A program made the position numbers and the translations under genes. Shown piece after piece: positions 1-5,066 of a DNA stretch of 5,066 nucleotides. The stretch covers positions 1 through 5,066 of the forward strand of contig CALIJD010000111.1 of the NCBI GenBank assembly GCA_938017885.1, read 5' to 3'. The stretch is from an uncultured Granulicatella sp. GTDB lineage: Bacteria; Bacillota; Bacilli; Lactobacillales; Aerococcaceae. Position 1 is the stretch's first letter. Each line of letters begins with the position of its first letter. The notes beneath the pieces are model-generated. The model worked only from the letters and a program-made list of their open reading frames with translations. It was not told the origin of the DNA and made no database searches.

Positions 1-2117
1 AGTTGATTCCAGATTTGTTCTCCAGTCTTTTGAGCTTCCTGAATAAAATTATCCAGCGTATTATTTTGATTTTTTTGATTCGCTTGTTTGGTTTTTACAG
101 GTTCTACATTGAATGCCGTATTGGCTGTATATTGCAGTAAGCCTTCCATCTCTAGTTTAAAGAGTGGCCCTACCCCTTCTCTACTGGAAGCAGATAAAGA
201 ATAATTTCCGGATTGGTCATATCCCATCCAAGTCGCCACCACTACATCCGGCGTGTATCCAATCATCCATTGGTCTCTAGAACCATTTTCATTATTAAGA
301 GCTTCTGTAGTCCCTGTCTTCCCAGCAATAATTTTACCTGAAGGGGAAAATGGAGCGCCTAGCCCTTCTTGACCATAGACCGTTAAAAGCATACTTGTCA
401 TCTTCTTAGCTACTTCTTCTGTCGTTACACGATTGTCTTTAACTGCTGTATTATCGACAATGACTTTCCCGTTTGCATCTACAATTTTAGTAACAAAACG
501 AGGTTTCGTACGAACACCTTTATTGGCAAAAGCTGTATAGGCTGAGGCCATTTGGATTGGAGAAACCCCTTTTGTAAGTCCTCCTAAAGCAATCCCTAAA
601 TATTCATCTCCTGGATCGGTTTCAATCCCAAACTGATGAACTTTTTCGATTCCTTTTTTCAAACCTATTTTATCTAATAACCACACTGCAGGAGCATTCC
701 AACTCTGATTCAACGCTTCTGTCATCGTAACAGTTCCTTGATACTGTTTATTCCAGTTTTCTGGAGTATATTTGTCTGACCCGTAAGAACGTTTCTCATC
801 CACGAGTACAGAATTCGGTTGGAATCCTTCTTCCAGAGCAGAAGTATATACAGCTAATGGTTTAAACGTAGAACCGGGTTGTGCTTGTAGTTGAGTGGCA
901 CGATTAAATCCTCGGAAGGTATGTTTCTCATTCGTACGTCCTCCAACCGTTGCTAGAACATCCCCATTTTGTGGATCCATAGCCACAGAAGCCGCTTGAG
1001 CAATCGTTCCGTCACTAGCTTTCGGGAATAACCAACTATTGGAGAAGGTTTCTTCCATATCTGCTTGCATCTTTTGGTCTAAGCCTGTATAGATTTTATA
1101 CCCTTTATTTAACAGTTCTTCTTCGCTAATCCCATAATTATTAGTAATTTCGTTAATAACGGCATCAAAATAATAAGGATATTTATAACGAGAGTTTGCT
1201 ACATAAGCGTCTTGAACCGTAATCACTTCCGCTCCGGCTTTATCCGCTTCCTCTTGCGTAATTTTTCCATTAGTCACCATTAATTGTAACACTGTAGCAC
1301 GACGTTTCACCGTTGCTTCCATATCATCGATTGGATTATACACATTAGGTGCCTTTAAACTTCCGGTTAATACGGCAGCTTCACTGATGGTTAAATCTTT
1401 CGCACTTTTACCAAAGTAGCGTAAAGACGCATTCTCAATTCCGTATGCGCCATTGCCAAAGTAAGCATTATTTAAATACATCTCTAAAATTTGATCTTTC
1501 GAATATTTCTTTTCCAGCTCAAAACTTAAAAAGAGTTCCTTTGCTTTTCTCAAAAACGTCTGATCTTGTGTTAGAAAGGCATTCTTAGCCAACTGTTGGG
1601 TGATGGTACTTCCTCCACCTGTAACACGACCGCGATTGAGTAATAACCCAAATGTGGCACGTAAGAACCCCATTGGATCAAACCCATGATGATCATAGAA
1701 GCGCTTATCCTCCGTTGAAACGAGAGCATTAATCATATTTGGAGAGATTTGATCGATAGTCACAAATTCTCCTTTGTTAATATTTAAAACTCCTGCTTCT
1801 TGATTATTACGATCATAAACTTCTGTTACTTGTACCATCCCAGCTCTTAAGCCACTAACATCAGTAGTTTTAGCGGTATAGACTAAAAATGCTGAAAATG
1901 CCGTAATAGCCGTAAGCATCAGGACAAGAATTAATTTCGTCACATGGAATTTTCTCCAAAAACGACGAATAGCTAACATAATCTTATGATTCCAAACTCT
2001 TTTTATAATCGATGGTTGTGTAGGCTCTTCTGTATGACGATGTTCGACTGTCTCTTCTTGTTCTTGATCATGCGTCACGTGATCGACATGATCTTTTTCA
2101 TTAAATTCTTCGTTCAT
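1..2117 (-). CDS. pbp2A: Bifunctional class A penicillin-binding protein (PBP2A type), 3' end cut by window edge
   Basis: This membrane-anchored enzyme polymerises lipid II into glycan strands (glycosyltransferase family 51) and cross-links the stem peptides (transpeptidase) on the outer face of the membrane. 705 codons are visible with no stop; S. pneumoniae PBP2a is about 730 residues from memory, so little is missing. ATG at 2117 follows AAGGAGGA about 5 bases upstream. Order: an acidic, His-containing cytoplasmic tail (1-36), a basic stretch (39-61), one membrane helix (about 61-80), then the GT51 domain with EDKRF (catalytic Glu136), GGGSTITQQLAKN (167-179), RKAKELF (190-196) and EMYLNNAYFGNGAYG (212-226). 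The transpeptidase domain has STFK (nucleophile Ser416, Lys419), SWN (Ser472, Asn474) and KTGT (Lys600). All catalytic motifs are intact. The visible C-terminus is rich in Asn, Gln and Lys. It lies downstream of murA but beyond a terminator and with its own promoter. PBP1A-like naming is possible; the class A assignment is firm, the exact paralogue less so. Confidence 0.95.
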   Translation of the reverse strand, partial: MNEEFNEKDHVDHVTHDQEQEETVEHRHTEEPTQPSIIKRVWNHKIMLAIRRFWRKFHVTKLILVLMLTAITAFSAFLVYTAKTTDVSGLRAGMVQVTEVYDRNNQEAGVLNINKGEFVTIDQISPNMINALVSTEDKRFYDHHGFDPMGFLRATFGLLLNRGRVTGGGSTITQQLAKNAFLTQDQTFLRKAKELFLSFELEKKYSKDQILEMYLNNAYFGNGAYGIENASLRYFGKSAKDLTISEAAVLTGSLKAPNVYNPIDDMEATVKRRATVLQLMVTNGKITQEEADKAGAEVITVQDAYVANSRYKYPYYFDAVINEITNNYGISEEELLNKGYKIYTGLDQKMQADMEETFSNSWLFPKASDGTIAQAASVAMDPQNGDVLATVGGRTNEKHTFRGFNRATQLQAQPGSTFKPLAVYTSALEEGFQPNSVLVDEKRSYGSDKYTPENWNKQYQGTVTMTEALNQSWNAPAVWLLDKIGLKKGIEKVHQFGIETDPGDEYLGIALGGLTKGVSPIQMASAYTAFANKGVRTKPRFVTKIVDANGKVIVDNTAVKDNRVTTEEVAKKMTSMLLTVYGQEGLGAPFSPSGKIIAGKTGTTEALNNENGSRDQWMIGYTPDVVVATWMGYDQSGNYSLSASSREGVGPLFKLEMEGLLQYTANTAFNVEPVKTKQANQKNQNNTLDNFIQEAQKTGEQIWNQ

Positions 2118-2142
2118 ACAATCCTCCTTTTAAATTGAATCT

Positions 2143-2171
2143 ATTATACTGTACCACAAATTCTTTTAAAA
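2143..2171 (-). promoter_or_regulatory. Probable SigA-type promoter of the PBP gene
   Basis: On the minus strand a perfect TATAAT (2148 to 2143) lies 25 bases before the PBP start codon. A weak TTTTAA (2171 to 2166), matching 3 of 6 bases of TTGACA, is placed 17 bases upstream of it. The -10 box is convincing; the -35 is poor, so activity could depend on an activator or simply be moderate. Its place between the murA terminator and the PBP ribosome binding site supports a separate transcription unit. Confidence 0.6.
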
Positions 2172-2252
2172 CCACATAGAAGCTTTTGACCTTTTACAAA
2201 AAATTAAACGATTCTTCTTTTATATCCTAGTCTTTTTAGCCCACTACGTCGC

Positions 2253-2296
2253 ATAAAAGAAATAAAGGACGAAGGAAATCTCTTCCTTACGTCCTT
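2253..2296 (-). terminator. Intrinsic terminator after murA
   Basis: The arms 2265-2277 and 2283-2296 pair over 13 base pairs with a single bulged A at 2289 and a five-base loop (2278-2282). Read on the minus strand, the hairpin begins 6 bases after the murA stop codon and is followed by a T-rich tract (TATTTCTTTTAT). There is no T-run on the plus-strand side, so it works only in the murA direction and separates murA from the PBP gene. Confidence 0.9.
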
Positions 2297-2302
2297 ATGA
2301 TG

Positions 2303-3619
2303 TTATACTGCAAATAGTCTTTCTAAATCTTCATTACTAAACGCTTGGCCTTCTGGTTCATTCACACGTTCAATAGTAGCTCCTAAAGCACGCAATTTTT
2401 CATGGAATTCAAAGTATCCACGGTCTAAGAACTGTAATTCTGTGACTCTTGTATATCCTTTAGCGACCATACCCGCAATAATTAATGCCGCCGCAGCACG
2501 TAAATCTGTTGCTTTTACTTCTGCACCAGACAAGACAGATGCACCCGTCATTACAGCTGTGTGAGAATCAATTCGGAATTGAGCTCCCATACGACGCATT
2601 TCTTCTAAATGATTGAAACGGTTCTCGAAAACTGTTTCCGTCATCGTACTAGTTCCTGTTGCTAGTAATTGGGCAATCGTCATTTGCGCTTGCATATCTG
2701 TTGGAAATCCTGGATGAGGTAATGTTTTCACGTCGGTTGGCTTCAATGTTTCTGGTCCAATCACACGAATACCATTTTCTTCTTCAATAAATTGAACACC
2801 CATTTCCCCTAATTTAGAAATTAATGGTTGATTGTGCTCTGCAATTGCATCTTCAATAAACACATTTCCTTTGGTTACAGCAGCTGCAACCATGAAAGTT
2901 CCCGCTTCTATACGGTCCGGGATGATTGAATGGATCGTTCCGTCTAAACGCTCTACCCCTTCGATACGCATATTTTCAGTCCCTGCACCTACAATTTTAG
3001 CACCCATTTTATTTAAAATATTAGCTAAGTCTACGATTTCTGGCTCACGAGCTACGTTTTCTAAGTGAGTAGTTCCTTTTGCTAATGTTGCGGCCATCAT
3101 GATATTTTGAGTGGCCCCTACCGATGGGAAATCTAGGTAAATACGAGCTCCATGAAGTTCATCTGCATGTGCTTCGATATATCCCTCTGTTTGAACGATC
3201 GTTGCTCCCATCGCTTCGAACCCTTTTAGGTGAAGGTCGATTGGACGACTACCAATGGCACAACCACCTGGCATCGCCACACGTGCATGTCCAAAACGAG
3301 CTAATAGCGGACCCATCACAACGATTGACGCACGCATTTTGCTCACATATTCAAAAGCAGCAGTCGTTGTAATATCTTTTGTAGCATTCAACGTAATTGC
3401 TTTTTCTTCTTCATCAAATGTGCTTAATACGTTTAGGCTTCCTAATACGTTTAACATCATATGTACATCTGATAAATTCGGTACATTTGTTAAATGAGTA
3501 ACGCCTTTATCTGCTAGAATACTTGCTGCTAAAATCGGTAATACCGCATTTTTAGCTCCTTCAACTTTTACTGTCCCTTGAAGACGTGTATCGCCACCGC
3601 GAACGATCATCTTTTCCAT
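2303..3619 (-). CDS. murA: UDP-N-acetylglucosamine 1-carboxyvinyltransferase (MurA)
   Basis: This cytoplasmic enzyme transfers enolpyruvate from phosphoenolpyruvate to UDP-GlcNAc, the first committed step of peptidoglycan synthesis. The protein has 438 residues, a little longer than E. coli MurA (419) and normal for Firmicutes. Visible active-site elements are GAKN with Lys23, RAS with Arg96, the loop [10 protein letters not shown] with Cys120 (the residue alkylated by fosfomycin in this family), FPTDMQAQ with Asp308, and LDRGY with Arg400. The ATG at 3619 is chosen because GGAGGT (3631 to 3626) sits 6 bases upstream; the next Met (residue 4) would be too far from it. It lies 27 bases after the DUF1146 gene and is probably co-transcribed with it, ending at the hairpin 2265-2296. 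Low-GC Gram-positives often carry two MurA paralogues. The DUF1146 neighbour suggests the MurAA (MurA1) type, as in the B. subtilis ywzB-murAA region, which is an inference from context. Confidence 0.97.
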   Translation of the reverse strand: MEKMIVRGGDTRLQGTVKVEGAKNAVLPILAASILADKGVTHLTNVPNLSDVHMMLNVLGSLNVLSTFDEEEKAITLNATKDITTTAAFEYVSKMRASIVVMGPLLARFGHARVAMPGGCAIGSRPIDLHLKGFEAMGATIVQTEGYIEAHADELHGARIYLDFPSVGATQNIMMAATLAKGTTHLENVAREPEIVDLANILNKMGAKIVGAGTENMRIEGVERLDGTIHSIIPDRIEAGTFMVAAAVTKGNVFIEDAIAEHNQPLISKLGEMGVQFIEEENGIRVIGPETLKPTDVKTLPHPGFPTDMQAQMTIAQLLATGTSTMTETVFENRFNHLEEMRRMGAQFRIDSHTAVMTGASVLSGAEVKATDLRAAAALIIAGMVAKGYTRVTELQFLDRGYFEFHEKLRALGATIERVNEPEGQAFSNEDLERLFAV

Positions 3620-3646
3620 GAAATAACCTCCGAAAACTCAATCCAA

Positions 3647-3877
3647 TTACTGTATCACATTTTGAATATACTGATTTAAATAGTCTGATAAATCGAATAT
3701 GACTTTTGCTATACTTGCGCCCATCCAAATGGCGATAAGTAAAAAGAGGATTCGTGCTTCTTGTACGCGCCCTTTTTTCAGGATTTTTTCAATTTGAATT
3801 CCTTGAAGCGCCCAGTAACTCAGTACGATAAAAGCAATAATTAACGTCATTCTAACCATCAATGTTACTTGAATCAT
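3647..3877 (-). CDS. DUF1146 (YwzB-like) small membrane protein
   Basis: A 76-residue hydrophobic protein with two predicted membrane helices (about 9-28 and 43-64), separated by a basic loop around IEKILKKGRVQEAR. Length, two-helix layout and position just before murA match the DUF1146/YwzB family, whose function is unknown; in B. subtilis ywzB lies between atpC and the murAA region. The reading frame is open to an ATG at 3928, but that codon lies at the end of the upstream terminator T-run with no ribosome binding site. The ATG at 3877 has GGAGGAGT (3889 to 3882) about 7 bases before it, so I take that start. It is followed after 27 bases by murA and probably shares its transcript. Its promoter must lie in the short gap 3878-3929; I see only weak candidates (for example TATAGA on the minus strand) with no good -35 box. 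Role in the cell: unknown. Confidence 0.85.
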   Translation of the reverse strand: MIQVTLMVRMTLIIAFIVLSYWALQGIQIEKILKKGRVQEARILFLLIAIWMGASIAKVIFDLSDYLNQYIQNVIQ

Positions 3878-3929
3878 AAGTACTCCTCCAGTCATATACT
3901 GCCTTTCTATACTACCATATTTGACCATT

Positions 3930-3956
3930 AAAAAAAAGCAGGAGATATCCTCCTGC
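3930..3956 (-). terminator. Intrinsic terminator after the ABC-type membrane protein gene
   Basis: A perfect 7-bp stem (GCAGGAG at 3938-3944 pairing with CTCCTGC at 3950-3956) with a five-base loop is followed on the minus strand by eight T residues (3937 to 3930). The stem directly abuts the TAG stop codon of the membrane protein gene (3957-3959). It separates that unit from the DUF1146-murA unit. Confidence 0.93.
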
Positions 3957-4445
3957 CTACCCGATTAGGTAAAAGCATCCTAGTCTAATAAGTGCGGCTA
4001 AAATTAGGCTTAAAAATAATATTTTTTTAGAGTCTTGAATGAATATTGCTAGTAGAGTCATCCCTGAAAACAGAATGGGTAACGAACCTAATACAAGGGG
4101 ATGAACCCCTCCGATTTCGAAAAGTAAAATTGCTTTGATACAGAATATTAAAAATACAGAAGGCCACATCATCCTCACTAATATTCGTCCTATAAAAACG
4201 CGGCTTCGGCTTCGAACTAGTATCAAAAGTCGCATGCTCTCATACTCATTAATAAAATACATCAAAATAAGAACTTCCATTACCATTAAGAAAACACTTA
4301 AAAGATGGCCAAAAAGAAAGGTAACGGGTATAAAACTGAAGTGAGCCTCGATATAAAACGACGGTAATGGATGGAATAAACTCCAAACTAACAACAAGCC
4401 AAAAATATAGAGAATCCACTCTCGAATTGGGAATAACTGTTTCAT
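3957..4445 (-). CDS. Five-helix membrane protein, probable ABC transporter permease subunit
   Basis: A 162-residue, strongly hydrophobic protein with about five predicted helices (roughly 10-26, 39-64, 93-110, 115-136 and 141-161). A basic stretch between helices 2 and 3 contains NEYESMRLL then RSRSRVFIGR (66-87). An acidic-then-arginine segment of this sort occurs in some small ABC-2-like permeases of Gram-positives (DUF2705-like); this is a remembered resemblance, not an alignment. The start ATG at 4445 overlaps the stop codon of the ATPase fragment as ATGA, a usual sign of translational coupling between ATPase and permease genes, and only a weak purine-rich site precedes it. The coupling is the best evidence for the permease call. 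No substrate can be inferred; small peptides or bacteriocin-type export or immunity are possibilities only. The gene ends against the terminator 3930-3956 and looks intact. If the upstream ATPase is truly truncated, this subunit would lack its partner. Confidence 0.7.
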   Translation of the reverse strand: MKQLFPIREWILYIFGLLLVWSLFHPLPSFYIEAHFSFIPVTFLFGHLLSVFLMVMEVLILMYFINEYESMRLLILVRSRSRVFIGRILVRMMWPSVFLIFCIKAILLFEIGGVHPLVLGSLPILFSGMTLLAIFIQDSKKILFLSLILAALIRLGCFYLIG

Positions 4446-4657
4446 TGAAGAATCAGCTTCCCTTCTTCCATCAAATATTCCTTATCAAACTGTAATTCGG
4501 CCAAATTATCATGAGCAGCAATCACAATAGATTTTCCTTCTTCGTGAAGCTGTTGAACTAATTGATGAAACTGATCTAGTGATTTTTTATCTAGACCTCG
4601 AGTTGGCTCGTCTAATAAAATTAAATTTTGATCTAATTCTCGGAATGTCTCTGTAAT
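4442..4657 (-). pseudogene. ABC transporter ATP-binding protein, C-terminal fragment only
   Basis: The frame encodes up to 71 residues after an in-frame TGA at 4658-4660. It contains Walker B LILLDEPTRGLD (12-23, with Asp17-equivalent LLDEP and the D-loop), and the H-loop AAHD with His49, then a short tail ending LMEEGKLILQ. These identify the last third of an ABC ATPase nucleotide-binding domain. The Walker A P-loop, Q-loop and LSGGQ signature, which should lie about 130 or more residues upstream, are absent; the sequence there is acyltransferase in another frame. Without them the fragment cannot bind or hydrolyse ATP normally. Its TGA overlaps the start of the membrane protein gene, so the two were once an operon. 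No start codon with a ribosome binding site is seen. It is either a gene broken in the genome or a joining artefact; nothing in the retained part is itself decayed, which suggests the break is recent or artificial. Confidence 0.85.
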
Positions 4658-4660
4658 TCA
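4633..4660. other. Junction between two unrelated genes
   Basis: In this short interval the acyltransferase frame and the ABC ATPase frame are both open but offset, so the true breakpoint lies inside or very near it. To the left everything fits an ABC ATPase followed by its permease; to the right everything fits an acyltransferase. The last few residues of the acyltransferase reading (about LQRHSEN) may be encoded by sequence belonging to the ATPase gene. I see no insertion sequence ends, long direct repeats or attachment site at the seam. Confidence 0.7.
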
Positions 4661-5066
4661 AGGACACCGCTGTGAATTATATCGTAGACTTTCTTGGAAA
4701 GGTGCTTTTCCTCTTCCCTTGAAAGATTTTTAGTCTCGGTAGGAGGATGAATTTTTATCTTGACAAGACCTTTTTGCAATCGTCCCTTTTCTTCAAATAT
4801 TCTCCAAGTACCGTCCAAGGAAATAGGTATGATGGGAACACCGGGTTTTGTAGCTATTTTCATAGCGCCGGCTTTAAACTCTCCCATGTCGGGGCACTGG
4901 CTGCGCTTCCCTTCGGGGAAGATCAACAGGGAGAAGCCGTCGTTGATAAACGAAATGCCCTTTGAAATTGCCTTCAGCCCTTCTCTGGCGTTATCTCTGT
5001 TTATCATAACACTTCTGATTCGATTGATCCAGCTGCCGTACAAAGGAACCCTGTCCAGTTTATCTT
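4633..5066 (-). CDS. plsC: PlsC-type 1-acyl-glycerol-3-phosphate acyltransferase, 5' end outside window
   Basis: This family transfers a fatty acyl group to the sn-2 position of lysophosphatidic acid, giving phosphatidic acid for membrane phospholipids, at the cytoplasmic membrane face. The visible 143 residues hold block II (RSVMINRDNAREGLKAI, 17-33), block III (IFPEGKRS, 48-55, with Glu51 and Gly52, then FKAGA 63-67) and block IV (VPIIPISLDG, 76-85). The catalytic block I, NHxxxxD, should be upstream of 5066 and is not seen. The TTG at 5041-5043 could be taken as a start, but the frame is open to the edge and reads DRVPLYGSW there, matching the usual segment before block II, so it is an internal Leu. 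Block III has Lys53 where Thr is usual. The C-terminus probably crosses the seam, so the last few residues and the stop at 4633 may not be native. G+C looks higher than in the neighbours (by hand, 37 of 60 bases at 4861-4920), suggesting a different source. Exact acyl acceptor is uncertain. Confidence 0.88.
   Translation of the reverse strand, partial: DKLDRVPLYGSWINRIRSVMINRDNAREGLKAISKGISFINDGFSLLIFPEGKRSQCPDMGEFKAGAMKIATKPGVPIIPISLDGTWRIFEEKGRLQKGLVKIKIHPPTETKNLSREEEKHLSKKVYDIIHSGVLELQRHSEN

Noticed and set aside
2832..3497. Three plus-strand open frames of 78-82 codons opposite murA.
   Set aside because: They lie antisense within a fully convincing murA gene, overlap each other, and show no recognisable protein features or ribosome binding sites.
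3878..3928. 17-codon N-terminal extension of the DUF1146 protein from the ATG at 3928.
   Set aside because: That ATG touches the terminator T-run and has no ribosome binding site, while the ATG at 3877 has a strong one and gives the family length.
3890..3929. Promoter for the DUF1146-murA unit (minus-strand TATAGA or TATATG).
   Set aside because: A promoter is expected here after the terminator, but no -10 candidate has an acceptable -35 partner at 16-18 bases, so I do not list one.
4135..4344. Plus-strand open frame of 69 codons, Lys/Arg/Ile rich.
   Set aside because: It is antisense to the membrane protein gene, and its composition is what the reverse of hydrophobic codons gives.
4906..4921. 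Perfect 6-bp inverted repeat with a TTCG loop (plus strand), resembling a stable hairpin or terminator.
   Set aside because: It falls exactly on the codons of the conserved F-P-E-G-K motif, has no T-run on either side, and is explained by coding.
4747..4965. Plus-strand open frame of 72 codons.
   Set aside because: It is antisense to the conserved acyltransferase motifs and has no family resemblance.
5041..5043. TTG as a possible start codon for the acyltransferase.
   Set aside because: The frame stays open upstream to the window edge and the residues before it fit the family; starting here would also omit the catalytic NHxxxxD block.

Overview
The window reads as a low-GC Gram-positive (Firmicutes) chromosome segment. 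All recognised genes are on the minus strand, so transcription runs from high to low coordinates. The ribosome binding sites are strong GGAGG types, the intrinsic terminators end in T-rich tracts, and the gene content (DUF1146 gene next to murA, class A PBP of the PBP2A type) suggests Lactobacillales, perhaps a Carnobacteriaceae or Enterococcus relative. That assignment comes from remembered family features, not a database search.

Layout from right to left: (i) 4633-5066 is the C-terminal part of a PlsC-type lysophospholipid acyltransferase whose 5' end lies outside the window. (ii) At about 4633-4660 it runs directly into the last third of an ABC-transporter ATPase, which keeps Walker B and the H-loop but has no signature motif or Walker A. 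(iii) That ATPase overlaps by ATGA a five-helix membrane protein (3957-4445), a probable permease partner, and the unit closes with a strong terminator at 3930-3956. (iv) A small DUF1146 (YwzB-like) membrane protein (3647-3877) and murA (2303-3619) form a second unit, closed by a long hairpin terminator (2265-2296). (v) A bifunctional class A penicillin-binding protein with its own promoter fills 1-2117 and runs off the left edge a few codons short of its expected stop.

Functionally, the left 3.9 kb is cell-wall synthesis. MurA makes the first committed peptidoglycan precursor in the cytoplasm, and the PBP polymerises and cross-links the finished lipid II product outside the membrane. They are in separate transcription units. 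The ABC pair and PlsC have no evident link to this.

The main anomaly is the seam at about 4633-4660, where two unrelated genes are fused mid-gene and base composition rises in the acyltransferase part. It could be an assembly chimera, a deletion or a recombination joint; the sequence alone cannot decide. I found no RNA gene, CRISPR array, insertion sequence or clearly new system. There is no gene-free stretch over 300 bases; the longest gap (2118-2302) holds the PBP promoter and the murA terminator.
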